Assembly: GCF_001267885.1 (NCBI RefSeq)
Contig: NZ_CP012382.1
Coordinates: 8,109,001 to 8,173,000, forward strand
DNA from: Streptomyces ambofaciens ATCC 23877
GTDB taxonomy: Bacteria > Actinomycetota > Actinomycetes > Streptomycetales > Streptomycetaceae
Direction: 5' to 3'
Length of the DNA: 64,000 nucleotides
Part shown: piece after piece, positions 26,276-36,157 of the stretch
How positions within the stretch are numbered: position 1 is the first letter of the stretch
Layout of the letters: every line of letters begins with the position of its first letter
The notes under the pieces: model-generated
Databases searched by the model: none
The model's input: the letters and a program-made list of their open reading frames with translations, nothing else
Told to the model about the DNA's origin: nothing
Program-made: the position numbers and the translations under genes

Positions 26276-26790
26276 TCAGGTCACCGTGCGGGCGGCGGCG
26301 GTGAGCCGTCGGCCCACAGCAGCCGGAACGCCAGCAGGTTCAGCCGCCAGCCCTCGGGGGTGCGGCGGGCCTCGCCGTTGACGAACGTGCCCGTCGCGAA
26401 GAGCGGGGGCAGGCTGCCCTGGGGGAGTGCGTGGTGCGCGTGGTGCACGTGGGTGGAGATCAGGTTCGCCCGCAGCGTGGCGCGTGGCCCGTCCAGTTCG
26501 ACCACGGCCGGGGAGCCCAGGTGCTGGGTCGCCGCGAACGCCGACAGCGCCGAGCGGTGGTAGGCGGCCATGCCGTCGGCGCCCTGGTGCCGGCTGACCG
26601 GGAACGCCACGACCGCGTCGTCGGTGAACAGGCCCGCGGTCCAGGCGTCGTCGAGTTCCTCGTCGTCCAGCGAGAGCAGGTACCGGTGCAGCAGGCCGGC
26701 GATCTCGGCGCGCGCGCCGGAACCGGAACCGGAGCCGGAGCCGGAGCCGGCTCCGGTGGCGGGCTGATCGTTCGTCACAGTGGAGGTCAT
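26276..26790 (-). CDS. SnoaL-like (NTF2-fold) protein
   Basis: A protein of about 170 residues from the ATG with first base 26790. After an unusual Gly-Ser repeat (GSGSGSGSGSG near 15-25) it follows the NTF2/SnoaL-like plan: AEIAGLLHRYLLSLDDEELDDAWTAGLFTDDAVVAFP, a mid block with STHVHHAHH, and a last strand NGEARRTPEGWRLNLLAFRLLW. The family includes polyketide cyclases (SnoaL), hydroxylases and isomerases with no cofactor. A role in ring closure or in a late isomerisation is possible. The ribosome site is weak. It is divergent from the alpK-type gene and may share regulation with that operon. Confidence 0.75.
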
Positions 26791-26957
26791 TGTTCGAGAA
26801 TGCCGTCATCCGGCTTCTGCGGGGCAAGACCGTCTGTCGAAGCTCTGACGTACCGGACGTTTTTCTGCCGTTCGCTGCACAAGACCTGTAATAACGCCTA
26901 TTTACGCCCGCCGTTTTCTCTCTCCATACTGGCGGAACACCAGTGAGAAGAGGGCAG
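26791..26957. promoter_or_regulatory. Divergent promoter region of core biosynthetic operon
   Basis: This AT-rich 167-base island drives the alpK-to-alpG operon rightwards and the SnoaL-like gene leftwards. A plus-strand promoter TTTACG (26901-26906), 18-base gap, CATACT (26925-26930) fits 28 bases before the ATG. A TCGAAGC motif at 26837 resembles one SARP half-site, but a properly spaced partner is not clear. Confidence 0.5.
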
Positions 26958-28433
26958 ATGGAATTCTACGATTCGGACGTCGTTGTCGTGGGAGCCGGTC
27001 CCACCGGTCTTATGCTCGCAGGTGAATTGAGGCTTGCTGGAGTTTCGGTGGTGGTCCTGGACAAACTCGCCGAGCCGATTAAGGAATCCCGGGCGCTGGG
27101 ATTTTCGGCACGGACCATCGAGGAGTTCGCGCAGCGCGGCCTCATGGACCGGTTCGGTGAGGTCGGAGTCATCCCGGTCGGCCACTTCGGCGGCGTACCG
27201 CTCGACTACCAGGTGATCGAGGGCGGTTCGTACGGGGCGCGCGGCATTCCGCAGGCCCGCACCGAAGGCATCCTGGGCGGCTGGGCGCGCGAGCTGGGCG
27301 CCGAGGTCCGCCGCGGGTACGAGGTCACCGCGATCGAGGACACCGGCACTTCGGTGACCGTCGAGGCCGCCGGCGCCGACGGCTCTCCCCTTTCCCTGCG
27401 CGCCCGCTACGTCGTGGGCTGCGACGGTGCCCGCAGCAGCGTGCGCAAGCTCGCCGGCATCGACTTCCCCGGCACCGAGCCGGCGATCGAGCTGCGTTTC
27501 GCGGACGTGGCCGGAGTGCAGCTGCGGCCCCGTTTCAGCGGCGAGCGGGTCCCCGGCGGCATGGTCATGGTCCTGCCGATGGGCCCCGACCGCTGCCGCG
27601 TCATCTACTTCGACAGCTCCCAGCCGCTGCGCACCGCCCCGGAGGCGATCACCTTCGAGGAGGTCGCGGACAGCTGGCAGCGGCTGACCGGCGAGGACAT
27701 CAGCGGCGCCACCCCGCTGTGGGTGAGCTCCGCCACCGACGTCAGCCGCCAGGCCGCCCAGTACCGCAAGGGCCGCGTCTTCCTGGCCGGTGACGCCGCG
27801 CACATCCACCTGCCGATCGGCGCGCAGGGCATGAGCGCGGGCGTGCAGGACGCCGTGAACCTCGGCTGGAAGCTCGCCCTGGACATCAGCGGCCGCGCCC
27901 CCCAGGGGCTGCTGGACACCTACCACAGCGAGCGCCACCCGGTGGGGCAGCGGATCCTGACCAACACCCTCGCCCAGCGCATCCTCTACCTCGGCGGCGA
28001 CGAGATCACCCCGATGCGCGAGGTGCTGGCCGAGCTCATGGGCTCCCACGTCTCCGTGCAGCGCCACCTGGCCGGCATGGTCACCGGGCTGGACATCCGC
28101 CACGACGTCGGCGAGGGCGACCACCCGCTGCTGGGCCGGCGCCTGCCGGACCGGGAACTGGTCGTCGACGGGGAGAAGATCCCCTTCTACTCGCTGCTGC
28201 GCCCGGGGCGGGCCGTGCTCCTGGAGCTCGGCGGCGACCGGGGCCTGCGCACCGCGGCGGCCGGCTGGGCCGACCGCGTCGACCTGGTCGCCGCCGAGTT
28301 CGACGGCTGCGAGGCGCCGGTGGACGGCATCCTCGTGCGCCCCGACGGCTACGTCGCCTGGGTCGCCGCCCTGGGGGCCGGCGCCGACGGCCTCACCACC
28401 GCCCTGGACCGCTGGTTCGGCCCCACCGCCTGA
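26958..28433 (+). CDS. alpK: FAD-dependent aromatic hydroxylase (AlpK-like)
   Basis: A 491-residue class A flavoprotein monooxygenase from ATG 26958 with an AGAAGAGGG site. Motifs: Rossmann VVVVGAGPTGLMLAGE near 8-23, the second FAD motif GCDGARSSVRKLAG, and GRVFLAGDAAHIHLP. A PgaE-type C-terminal thioredoxin-like domain ends in LDRWFGP. It uses NADPH and O2 to hydroxylate a phenolic intermediate. As first gene of the core operon and directly before the ring-cleaving oxygenase it matches alpK, which in kinamycin biosynthesis hydroxylates the benzofluorene formed after ring contraction. Three paralogues occur in this window, so exact roles could be swapped. Confidence 0.88.
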   Translation: MEFYDSDVVVVGAGPTGLMLAGELRLAGVSVVVLDKLAEPIKESRALGFSARTIEEFAQRGLMDRFGEVGVIPVGHFGGVPLDYQVIEGGSYGARGIPQARTEGILGGWARELGAEVRRGYEVTAIEDTGTSVTVEAAGADGSPLSLRARYVVGCDGARSSVRKLAGIDFPGTEPAIELRFADVAGVQLRPRFSGERVPGGMVMVLPMGPDRCRVIYFDSSQPLRTAPEAITFEEVADSWQRLTGEDISGATPLWVSSATDVSRQAAQYRKGRVFLAGDAAHIHLPIGAQGMSAGVQDAVNLGWKLALDISGRAPQGLLDTYHSERHPVGQRILTNTLAQRILYLGGDEITPMREVLAELMGSHVSVQRHLAGMVTGLDIRHDVGEGDHPLLGRRLPDRELVVDGEKIPFYSLLRPGRAVLLELGGDRGLRTAAAGWADRVDLVAAEFDGCEAPVDGILVRPDGYVAWVAALGAGADGLTTALDRWFGPTA

Positions 28434-28459
28434 CCCCCCGCCCGGCCCCCGGCCCGGCC

Positions 28460-28580
28460 CTCCGCCGGGCCGGGCACCCGGCCGGGCACCCCGCCGGGCA
28501 TCCCGCCGGGCATCCCGTCCGGCATCCGCCCGGTATCCGGCCGGGCATCCCGTCCGATGCCCGGCCGGCACCCCGGCGCG
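28460..28580. repeat. 12-bp CCGGGCAT-type repeats between alpK- and alpJ-like genes
   Basis: Units close to GCCGGGCATCCC recur about eight times in this noncoding gap. They could form weak hairpins (CCGGGC/GCCCGG). No gene is visible. Confidence 0.4.
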
Positions 28581-28645
28581 GCCCCGCGCCGCGCCGACCG
28601 TGCCGCGACACCCCGTCCGCACCTTGAAGGGAAGCGAAGAAACCC

Positions 28646-29344
28646 ATGCCCATCATCTCCGCCGAGGACAAGCACCTCACCGTCCTGAACCTGTTCACCA
28701 CGGACACTCCCGAGAAGCAGGGCAAGCTGATCGAGGAGATGACGAAGATCGTCGACGCGGCCACGTACGAGGGCTGGATGTCCTCCACCGTCCACTCCGG
28801 CGTCGACTCCCACGGCACCCTCAACTTCATCCAGTGGCGCAGCGGCGAGGACCTGGAAAAGCGGTACGCGGGCGAGGAGTTCAAGCACCGCACGCTGCCG
28901 GTCTTCGGTGAGATCACCACCTCGATCCGGCTGATGCAGAACGAGGTCGCCCACACGCTGACCTCCGACGCCCTCGGCGGGAAGATCGAGATCGGCCCCG
29001 GCCGCGACGACTACACCGTCTTCACCGTCTTCCCGGTCACCCCCCAGGGCCAGGACGAGGCCCTGGACGCCCTCGGCCCCGGCCAGGCCTTCCTCGCCCA
29101 GGTGCCCGGCTTCCGCGCGCACGTCGTCCTCAAGGGGCTGCGCGCCCGCGGCCTGGAGGGCGCCTTCGTCATCTCCTACTCCCAGTGGGACAGCAAGCAG
29201 GCCTGGGAGGCCTACCGCGACCAGGCCCCCCAGGACCAGGACGAGGCCCGCAAGGCGGCCGTCGGCCGGGTGCGCGCCGTCGTCGCCGGTGAGCCCTACA
29301 GCAACACCTACCAGGTCGTGCACACGCGTTCGGCCGGCGAGTGA
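28646..29344 (+). CDS. alpJ: B-ring-cleaving oxygenase of the AlpJ/JadG/GilOII family
   Basis: A 232-residue protein built from two ferredoxin-like antibiotic-monooxygenase (ABM) domains, about 5-105 (LTVLNLFTTDTPEKQGKLIE, TLNFIQWRSGEDLEK) and 118-220 (YTVFTVFPVTPQGQDEALDA, GAFVISYSQWDSKQAWEAY). This layout is that of AlpJ, JadG and GilOII, which open the angucycline B ring with reduced flavin and O2. In the kinamycin pathway this leads to ring contraction to the benzofluorene. Its presence is the main sequence reason for predicting a ring-contracted rather than plain angucycline. The flavin reductase partner is not obvious in the window. GAAGGGAAGCG precedes the ATG. Confidence 0.88.
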   Translation: MPIISAEDKHLTVLNLFTTDTPEKQGKLIEEMTKIVDAATYEGWMSSTVHSGVDSHGTLNFIQWRSGEDLEKRYAGEEFKHRTLPVFGEITTSIRLMQNEVAHTLTSDALGGKIEIGPGRDDYTVFTVFPVTPQGQDEALDALGPGQAFLAQVPGFRAHVVLKGLRARGLEGAFVISYSQWDSKQAWEAYRDQAPQDQDEARKAAVGRVRAVVAGEPYSNTYQVVHTRSAGE

Positions 29345-29377
29345 GTCCGGCGCGCCGGACGGCGTAGAGGGGCTGCG

Positions 29378-29430
29378 CATGCCTGGCGGACGTTCGCCCC
29401 GCACACCCGGGGCGGGCGTCCGCAGGCATG
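29378..29430 (+). terminator. Large stem-loop between alpJ- and alpI-like genes
   Basis: CATGCCTGGCGGACG (29378-29392) pairs with CGTCCGCAGGCATG (29417-29430) with one bulged G. CGCCCCG (29395-29401) pairs with CGGGGCG (29408-29414) inside. It may be a partial terminator or mRNA-processing structure within the operon. Confidence 0.6.
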
Positions 29431-29629
29431 TGCCCGCCCCAGGGGTGTGCGGCTGCGCCGGACCCCCCGAAGGGCGTGCGGCTCCGCCGGGGCTCAGGCA
29501 GGCCCCGTGCGGGGCGCTACCGCCGCACCGCACCGTCGTAGGCGACGGCGTCGTCCCACCCGGCCACCGCGCCGGGCCTGTCCGCGCGCTGCGAGAACCC
29601 TTCCGTGCAACCGCCGAGGAGCCAACCCT

Positions 29630-29959
29630 ATGCACAGCACGCTGATCGTCGCCCGGATGGCGGCCGCCTCCAGCAACGACGTGGCGAAGTTGTTCGCCGA
29701 CTTCGACGCCACCGAGATGCCGCACCGCATGGGCACGCGGCGCCGCCAGCTGTTCTCCTACCGGGGCCTGTACTTCCACCTGCAGGACTTCGACGAGGAC
29801 AACGGCGGCGAGCTGATCGAGGCGGCCAAGGCCGACCCGCGTTTCGTGGGCATCAGCGAGGACCTCAAGCCGTTCATCGAGGCCTACGACCCCGCCACCT
29901 GGCGCTCGCCGGCCGACGCCATGGCCACCCGCTTCTACGACTGGGAGGCCTCCCGTTGA
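29630..29959 (+). CDS. alpI: TcmI-type polyketide cyclase (AlpI-like)
   Basis: A 109-residue small cyclase from ATG 29630 with GAGGA nine bases upstream. It shows the TcmI family pattern: [32 protein letters not shown], then [19 protein letters not shown] and [21 protein letters not shown]. Such dimeric ferredoxin-fold cyclases direct late ring closures in aromatic polyketides, here the angular fourth ring. The stop TGA overlaps the TTG start of the KS-alpha gene, so the two are translationally coupled. The cyclase-KS-CLF-ACP-KR-aromatase order is the standard angucycline core. Confidence 0.92.
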   Translation: MHSTLIVARMAAASSNDVAKLFADFDATEMPHRMGTRRRQLFSYRGLYFHLQDFDEDNGGELIEAAKADPRFVGISEDLKPFIEAYDPATWRSPADAMATRFYDWEASR

Positions 29960-31227
29960 GCAGGCGACGTGTCGTGATCACCGGGATCGAGGTGATCGCG
30001 CCGGGCGGGGTGGGCCGGGAGAACTTCTGGAACCTGCTCAGCTCGGGGCGCACCGCGACCCGCGGCATCACCTTCTTCGACCCCGCCCCCTTCCGCTCCC
30101 GGGTGGCCGCCGAGGCCGACTTCGACCCCTTCGCGCACGGTCTGAGCCCCCAGGAGGTCCGCCGCCTGGACCGGGCCGCGCAGTTCGCCGTCGTCGCCTC
30201 GCGCGGCGCGGTCGCCGACAGCGGCCTGGACGTCGCCGCCCTGGACCCGCACCGCGTCGGTGTCACCGTCGGCAGCGCCGTCGGCGCCACGATGGGCCTG
30301 GACGAGGAGTACCGCGTCGTCAGCGACGGCGGCCGCCTGGAGGCGGTCGACCACACCTACGCCGTCCCGCACCTGTACGACTACATGGTGCCCAGCTCGT
30401 TCGCGGCCGAAGTCGCCTGGGCGGTGGGCGCCGAGGGCCCCAGCACGGTGGTCTCCACCGGCTGCACCTCCGGCATCGACTCCGTGGGCTACGCCGTGGA
30501 ACTGGTCCGCGAGGGCTCCGCCGACGTCGTGATCGCCGGCTCCTCCGACGCGCCGATCTCCCCGATCACCATGGCCTGCTTCGACGCGATCAAGGCGACC
30601 ACCCCCCGCCACGACGAACCCGAGTGCGCCTCGCGCCCCTTCGACAAGACCCGCAACGGTTTCGTCCTGGGCGAGGGCTGCGCCTTCTTCGTGCTGGAGG
30701 AGCTGGACAGCGCCCGCAAGCGCGGCGCCCACATCTACGCCGAGATCGCCGGGTACTCCACCCGCTCCAACGCCTACCACATGACGGGGCTGCGCCCCGA
30801 CGGCGCGGAGATGGCCGAGGCGATCGACCTGGCGCTGGCCGAGGCCCGCCTGAACCCGCAGGCCATCGACTACGTCAACGCCCACGGCTCGGGCACCAAG
30901 CAGAACGACCGGCACGAGACGGCCGCGTTCAAGCGCAGCCTGGGCGAACACGCCTTCCGCACCCCGGTCAGCTCCATCAAGTCCATGGTCGGGCACTCGC
31001 TGGGCGCGATCGGCTCCATCGAGATCGCCGCCTCGGCCCTGGCCATGGAGTACGACGTCGTCCCGCCCACCGCCAACCTGCACACCGCCGACCCCGAGTG
31101 CGACCTCGACTACGTGCCCCTGGTCGCCCGCGACCAGCTGATCGACGCGGTCCTGACCGTCGGCAGCGGATTCGGCGGCTTCCAGAGCGCCATGGTGCTC
31201 GCCAGCCCGGAAAGGAGCCTGGTATGA
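29956..31227 (+). CDS. alpA: Ketosynthase alpha of the minimal PKS
   Basis: A 423-residue KS-alpha. The start is the TTG at 29956 overlapping the previous stop (TTGA), which gives the usual [11 protein letters not shown]-terminus. Catalytic Cys170 lies in [10 protein letters not shown], and the two His are in [14 protein letters not shown] and [13 protein letters not shown]. Together with the CLF it condenses about nine malonyl units onto an acetyl starter on the ACP. It is closer in context to angucycline KS-alpha genes than the first set at 15907, since ACP, ketoreductase and cyclases follow directly. Confidence 0.95.
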   Translation: MSRRRVVITGIEVIAPGGVGRENFWNLLSSGRTATRGITFFDPAPFRSRVAAEADFDPFAHGLSPQEVRRLDRAAQFAVVASRGAVADSGLDVAALDPHRVGVTVGSAVGATMGLDEEYRVVSDGGRLEAVDHTYAVPHLYDYMVPSSFAAEVAWAVGAEGPSTVVSTGCTSGIDSVGYAVELVREGSADVVIAGSSDAPISPITMACFDAIKATTPRHDEPECASRPFDKTRNGFVLGEGCAFFVLEELDSARKRGAHIYAEIAGYSTRSNAYHMTGLRPDGAEMAEAIDLALAEARLNPQAIDYVNAHGSGTKQNDRHETAAFKRSLGEHAFRTPVSSIKSMVGHSLGAIGSIEIAASALAMEYDVVPPTANLHTADPECDLDYVPLVARDQLIDAVLTVGSGFGGFQSAMVLASPERSLV

Positions 31228-32435
31228 CCGCCTCCGTGGTGGTGACCGGCCTGGGCGTCACCGCGCCCAACGGCCTGGGCCTGAAGGACTACTGGGCCGC
31301 GACGCTGGGCGGCAAGCACGGCATCGGCCGCATCACCCGCTTCGACCCCACCGGCTACCCGGCCCGCCTGGCCGGGCAGATCGACGGCTTCGAGGCCGAC
31401 CGGCTGCTGCCCAGCCGGCTGCTGCCGCAGACCGACCGGGTCACCCGCCTGGCGCTGGTGGCCGCCGACTGGGCCCTGGCCGACGCCGGCGCCGACCCCG
31501 CACAACTGCCCGAGTTCGACATGGGCGTCATCACCGCCTCCGCCGCCGGCGGCTTCGAGTTCGGCCAGGGCGAACTGCAGGCCCTGTGGAGCCAGGGCAG
31601 CCAGTACGTCTCCGCCTACCAGTCCTTCGCCTGGTTCTACGCCGTCAACAGCGGCCAGATCTCCATCCGCAACGGCATGAAGGGCCCCGCCGGCGTCGTC
31701 GTCAGCGAAGGCGCCGGAGGACTCGACGCCGTCGCCCAGGCCCGCCGGCAGATCCGCAAGGGCACCTCGCTGATCGTCACCGGCGCCGTCGACGCCTCCC
31801 TGTGCCCGTGGGGCTGGGTCGCCCAGCTGGCCGGCGGCCGGCTCTCCACCAGCGACGAACCCGACCACGCCTACCTGCCCTTCGACCGCGACGCCCGCGG
31901 CTTCGTCCCCGGCGAGGGCGGCGCGATCCTCATCGCCGAGGACGCGGCCGCCGCCCGCACCCGCGGCGCCCGCCCCTACGGCGAGATCGCCGGCTACGGC
32001 GCCACCATCGACCCCCGGCCCGGCAGCGGACGCGAACCCGGCCTGCGCAAGGCGATCGAGACCGCCCTGGCCGACGCCCGGCTGAGCGCCGCCGACATCG
32101 ACGTCGTCTTCGCCGACGGCGCCGGCGACCCGGCCGGCGACCGCATCGAAGCCGACGCCATCAGCACCGTCTTCGGCGACCGCGGCGTGCCGGTGACCGT
32201 GCCCAAGACGATGACCGGACGCCTGTACTCCGGCGGCGCGCCCCTGGACCTGGCCGCCGCGTTCCTCGCCCTGCGCGACGGCGTCATCCCGCCCACCGTG
32301 CACATCGACCCGTGCGCCGACTACCCCCTGGACCTGGTCCTGGGCGAGCCGCGCCCGGCCCCGCTGCGCACCGCCCTGATCCTGGCCCGCGGCCACGGAG
32401 GCTTCAACTCCGCCATGGCCGTACGCGCCGTATGA
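31224..32435 (+). CDS. alpB: Chain length factor (KS-beta) of the minimal PKS
   Basis: A 403-residue KS-beta with ATG 31224 overlapping the KS-alpha stop by four bases. Family blocks include [44 protein letters not shown] and a GHGGFNSAM end. At the position of the KS-alpha Cys and of the usual CLF Gln it has Gly163 ([10 protein letters not shown]), whereas the auxiliary CLF at 17175 keeps Gln. The partner sets decaketide length. Whether Gly is normal for this angucycline lineage needs an alignment. Confidence 0.93.
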   Translation: MTASVVVTGLGVTAPNGLGLKDYWAATLGGKHGIGRITRFDPTGYPARLAGQIDGFEADRLLPSRLLPQTDRVTRLALVAADWALADAGADPAQLPEFDMGVITASAAGGFEFGQGELQALWSQGSQYVSAYQSFAWFYAVNSGQISIRNGMKGPAGVVVSEGAGGLDAVAQARRQIRKGTSLIVTGAVDASLCPWGWVAQLAGGRLSTSDEPDHAYLPFDRDARGFVPGEGGAILIAEDAAAARTRGARPYGEIAGYGATIDPRPGSGREPGLRKAIETALADARLSAADIDVVFADGAGDPAGDRIEADAISTVFGDRGVPVTVPKTMTGRLYSGGAPLDLAAAFLALRDGVIPPTVHIDPCADYPLDLVLGEPRPAPLRTALILARGHGGFNSAMAVRAV

Positions 32436-32503
32436 GCGGCACACCCGCGCCGCACCACCACCCACGCACCCCGACCGCACGCCGCACGACGAAAGGAACC
32501 ACC

Positions 32504-32773
32504 ATGGCCACCAAGCTCTTCACCCTCGACGACCTCAAGCGCACCCTGCGCGACGCCGCGGGCGTCGCCGAGGGCGTGGACCTGGACGGCGACATCCTCG
32601 ACACCGAGTTCGAGGTCATCGGCTACGAGTCCCTCGCCCTGCTGGAGGCCGGCAGCCTCATCGAGCGCGAGTACGGCATCTCCCTCGACGAGGAGGCCGT
32701 CGGCGAGGCCAACACCCCCCGCACCTTCATCGAGGTCGTCAACGCCCAGCTCGCGCCCGCCCAGGCCGCCTGA
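32504..32773 (+). CDS. alpC: Acyl carrier protein of the minimal PKS
   Basis: An 89-residue ACP from ATG 32504 (GAAAGGAACC upstream). The phosphopantetheine attachment site is Ser43 in VIGYESLALLE, a standard type II PKS form. The rest is the expected four-helix acidic protein ending in an Ala/Pro tail. It is the only carrier protein visible in the window, so it may have to serve both ketosynthase pairs. Activation is most likely by the PPTase at 22521. A gap of 68 bases separates it from the CLF gene. Confidence 0.95.
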   Translation: MATKLFTLDDLKRTLRDAAGVAEGVDLDGDILDTEFEVIGYESLALLEAGSLIEREYGISLDEEAVGEANTPRTFIEVVNAQLAPAQAA

Positions 32774-32785
32774 AGGAGCACTCCC

Positions 32786-33574
32786 ATGACCGACACCACC
32801 ACCCAGCGCGTCGCCGTCATCACCGGCGCCACCAGCGGCATCGGCCTGGCCAGCGCCCGCCTCCTGGGCGCACAGGGCCACCGGGTGTTCATCGGCGCGC
32901 GCAGCGCCGACAACGTCGCCGCCACCGTCAAGGAACTCCAGGGCGAGGGCCTGGACGTCGACGGCGCCGTCGTCGACGTCCGCGACACCGCCTCCGTCGA
33001 CGCCTGGATCCAGGCCGCCGTCGACCGCTTCGGCACCCTGGACGTCGTCGTCAACAACGCCGGCCGCTCCGGCGGCGGCCCCACCGCCGACATCGCCGAC
33101 GAGCTGTGGGACGACGTCATCGACACCAACCTCAACAGCGTCTTCCGCGTCACCCGCGCCGCCCTGACCCTAGGCGGCCTGCGCGCCAAGGACCGCGGCC
33201 GCATCATCAACGTCGCCTCCACCGCCGGCAAGCAGGGCGTCGTCCTGGGCGCCCCCTACTCCGCCTCCAAGCACGGCGTCGTCGGCTTCACCAAGGCCCT
33301 GGGCAACGAACTCGCCCCCACCGGCATCACCGTCAACGCGGTCTGCCCCGGATACGTCGAGACGCCCATGGCCCAGCGCGTGCGCCAGGGCTACGCCGCC
33401 GCCTACGACACCTCCGAGGAGGCCATCCTCGACAAGTTCCAGGCGAAGATCCCCCTCGGCCGCTACTCCACCCCCCAGGAGGTCGCCGGCCTCATCGGCT
33501 ACCTGGCCTCCGACACCGCCGCGTCCATCACCTCGCAGGCCCTGAACGTCTGCGGCGGCCTCGGCAACTTCTGA
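32786..33574 (+). CDS. alpD: C9 ketoreductase (ActIII-type SDR)
   Basis: A 262-residue short-chain dehydrogenase with NADPH-binding TGATSGIG (13-20) and NNAG, catalytic Ser145, Tyr158 and Lys162 (APYSASKHG), and the polyketide-ketoreductase blocks KIPLGRYSTPQEVAGLIGYLAS and ALNVCGGLGNF. These are diagnostic of ActIII-type enzymes that reduce the C9 ketone of the nascent chain. It follows the ACP by 12 bases and precedes the aromatase, as in angucycline clusters. Confidence 0.95.
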   Translation: MTDTTTQRVAVITGATSGIGLASARLLGAQGHRVFIGARSADNVAATVKELQGEGLDVDGAVVDVRDTASVDAWIQAAVDRFGTLDVVVNNAGRSGGGPTADIADELWDDVIDTNLNSVFRVTRAALTLGGLRAKDRGRIINVASTAGKQGVVLGAPYSASKHGVVGFTKALGNELAPTGITVNAVCPGYVETPMAQRVRQGYAAAYDTSEEAILDKFQAKIPLGRYSTPQEVAGLIGYLASDTAASITSQALNVCGGLGNF

Positions 33575-33626
33575 CCCCGCCCCTGATTTTTCCGGGCACC
33601 CGACCCCGACGAGGAGAAGAGGTCTC

Positions 33627-34571
33627 ATGACGACGCGTGAGGTCGAGCACGAGATCACGATCGGCGCCCCGGCCGCCGCGGTCTACGAACTGCTCGCAGA
33701 CGTGACCCACTGGCCGCGCATCTTCCCGCCCACCATCCACGTGGACCGCCTCGAGACGAGCGGCGACGAGGAACGCATCCGCATCTGGGCCACCGCCAAC
33801 GGACAGCCCAAGGACTGGACCTCCCGCCGCACCCTGGACGCCCGCGCCCTGACCATCACCTTCCGCCAGGAGATACCGGCCGCCCCCGTCAAGCACATGG
33901 GCGGCACCTGGATCATCGAGGAACTCACCGCGGACACCTCCCGCGTGCGCCTCCTGCACGACTACAGCGCCCTGGGCGACGACCCCCACGACCTGCTGTG
34001 GATCGAACAGGCCGTGGACAAGAACAGCACCCAGGAACTGGCCGCCCTCAAGGTCAACGTCGAGGCCGCGCACGCCGCCGCCACCGAGGAACTCACCTTC
34101 TCCTTCACCGACACCGTGCACATCGCCGGCGCCGCCAAGGACGTCTTCGACTTCATCAACGAGGCCCACCTGTGGTCCGAGCGGCTCCCGCACGTCGCCG
34201 TGGTCCGCCTCACCGAGGACACCCCGGGCCTGCAGGAACTGGAGATGGACACCCGCGCCAAGGACGGCTCGGTGCACACCACCAAGTCCTACCGGGTCGT
34301 CTTCCCCCACCACAAGATCGCCTACAAGCAGGTCACCCTGCCCGCGCTGATGACCCTGCACACCGGCGAGTGGACCTTCACCGAGGACGAGCAGGGCACC
34401 ACCGCCTCCTCCCAGCACACCGTCACCCTCAACACCGCCAACATCGCACGCATCCTCGGCCAGGACGCCACCGTCGCCGACGCCCGCGCCTACGTGCACA
34501 GCGCACTGTCCACCAACAGCAGCGCCACCCTCGCCCACGCCAAGGCCCACGCCGAGCAGAAAAAGGCCTGA
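33627..34571 (+). CDS. alpE: Didomain aromatase/cyclase
   Basis: A 314-residue protein with two SRPBCC halves: REVEHEITIGAPAAAVYELLADVTHWPRIFP at the start and LTFSFTDTVHIAGAAKDVFDFI near 155-180. It aromatises the first ring after C9 ketoreduction, acting on the ACP-bound chain. It belongs with JadD/PgaL-type aromatases and closely parallels the paralogue at 19509. GAGGAGAAGAGG precedes ATG 33627; the next gene starts three bases after its stop, so the two are coupled. Confidence 0.93.
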   Translation: MTTREVEHEITIGAPAAAVYELLADVTHWPRIFPPTIHVDRLETSGDEERIRIWATANGQPKDWTSRRTLDARALTITFRQEIPAAPVKHMGGTWIIEELTADTSRVRLLHDYSALGDDPHDLLWIEQAVDKNSTQELAALKVNVEAAHAAATEELTFSFTDTVHIAGAAKDVFDFINEAHLWSERLPHVAVVRLTEDTPGLQELEMDTRAKDGSVHTTKSYRVVFPHHKIAYKQVTLPALMTLHTGEWTFTEDEQGTTASSQHTVTLNTANIARILGQDATVADARAYVHSALSTNSSATLAHAKAHAEQKKA

Positions 34572-34574
34572 GCC

Positions 34575-36050
34575 GTGACAGCGGACCACCTGAGCACCGA
34601 CGTCGTCGTCGTCGGAGCCGGACCCGTCGGGCTGATGCTCGCCGGGGAACTGGCCCACGGCGGCGTCGACGTCGTCCTCGTGGAGAAGCGGCACGCCCCC
34701 AACACCGAGTCCCGGGCCTCCACCCTGCACGCCCGCACCATGGAGATCCTCGACAGCAGGGCACTGCTGCCCGAGTTCGGCGACCCGCCCAACGAGCCCC
34801 GCGGCCACTTCGGGGGCCTGCCGCTGGATCTGACCCTGCCCACCTCCCACCCCGGCCAGTGGAAGGTGCCCCAGACCCGCACCGAGGTGATCCTCCAGGA
34901 ATGGGCGCTGTCCCTGGGCGCCACCCTCAAGTGCAAGCACGAGGTGACCGCCCTCAAGGACACCGGCCACGGCGTGGAGGCCGAAGCCACCGGCCCCGAC
35001 GGCACCCTCCTGCGGCTGCACTGCCGCTACCTGATCGCCTGCGACGGCGAGGACAGCACCGTCCGCCGCCTCACCGGCGCCCCCTTCCCCGGACAGGACG
35101 CCGCACGCGAACTGCTGCGCGCCGACGTCGCCGGCATCGACATCCCCGCCCGCCGCTTCGAGCGCCTGGAGACCGGCCTGGCCATCGCCGCCCGCCGCCC
35201 CGACGGGGTGACCCGCGTGATGGTCCACGAGTTCGGCTCCACCGCCCAGCACCGCCCCGGCGGCGACGTCTCCTTCGAGGAGATCACCGCCGTGTGGAAA
35301 CGCGTCACCGGCGAGGACATCAGCTCCGGCACCCCCCTGTGGGCCAACGCCTTCGGCGACGCCTCCCGCCAGCTCACCCACTACCGCCACGGCCGCATCC
35401 TGTTCGCCGGCGACGCCGCCCACCAGCAGATGCCCATCGGCGGCCAGGCCCTCAACCTCGGCGTCCAGGACGCCTTCAACCTCGGCTGGAAACTCGCCCT
35501 GGTCGTCCGCGGCAAAGCCCCCCACACCCTCCTGGACACCTACCACAGCGAACGCCACGAGACCGGCCGGCGGGTCCTGGCCAACATCCGCGCCCAGGCC
35601 CTGATGCTGCTCGGCCCGCCCCAGGTCGGCCCGCTGCGCGCCCTGCTGGGCGAACTGACCGCCCTGGACGACGTACGCCGGCACCTGGCCGGCATGATCA
35701 GCGGCCTGGACGTGCGCTACGACGTCGGCGGCCCCGCCCACCCGCTGCTCGGAGCCCGGCTGCCGTGCACCGAACTGCGGCTGCGCGAGCGCACCGTCAC
35801 CACCGCACGGCTGGTGCGCTCGGGCGGGGGAGTCCTGCTGGACCTCACCGCCAGAGGATCCGGCCCGCCCGCACCCGCCGAAGGCTGGGCGGACCGCGTC
35901 ACCGAAGTGGCCGCACAGCCCACCCCCGGCAGCGCCCTGTACGGCACCGAGAGGGTCCTCGTACGCCCCGACGGCCACGTCGCCTGGGCCGGCTCGGGCA
36001 CCGACGGCCTCACCGAGGCCCTCACCCGCTGGTTCGGCCCTCCCCGCTGA
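34575..36050 (+). CDS. FAD-dependent oxygenase (PgaE/JadH-like)
   Basis: A 491-residue class A flavoprotein from GTG 34575. Motifs: VVVVGAGPVGLMLAGEL, ACDGEDSTVRRLTG, GRILFAGDAAHQQMP, and a C-terminal thioredoxin-like domain ending LTRWFGPPR. PgaE/JadH/GilOI homologues hydroxylate at C12 and dehydrate early angucyclines; the RRPDGVTRVMVHEFGS mid-section and its place right after the aromatase fit this group better than the other three paralogues. In the alp naming this position is alpF. The gene lies three bases after alpE-like. Confidence 0.87.
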   Translation: MTADHLSTDVVVVGAGPVGLMLAGELAHGGVDVVLVEKRHAPNTESRASTLHARTMEILDSRALLPEFGDPPNEPRGHFGGLPLDLTLPTSHPGQWKVPQTRTEVILQEWALSLGATLKCKHEVTALKDTGHGVEAEATGPDGTLLRLHCRYLIACDGEDSTVRRLTGAPFPGQDAARELLRADVAGIDIPARRFERLETGLAIAARRPDGVTRVMVHEFGSTAQHRPGGDVSFEEITAVWKRVTGEDISSGTPLWANAFGDASRQLTHYRHGRILFAGDAAHQQMPIGGQALNLGVQDAFNLGWKLALVVRGKAPHTLLDTYHSERHETGRRVLANIRAQALMLLGPPQVGPLRALLGELTALDDVRRHLAGMISGLDVRYDVGGPAHPLLGARLPCTELRLRERTVTTARLVRSGGGVLLDLTARGSGPPAPAEGWADRVTEVAAQPTPGSALYGTERVLVRPDGHVAWAGSGTDGLTEALTRWFGPPR

Positions 36051-36157
36051 CCCGCCGAGCCCCCTCCCGGCAGGGGCACCGGCGCCACCACGACCAGCCG
36101 CCCCCCACCACCACCGCCGGGCCCCCGACCCACCCCACCGTTTCAGGAAGGACCACC

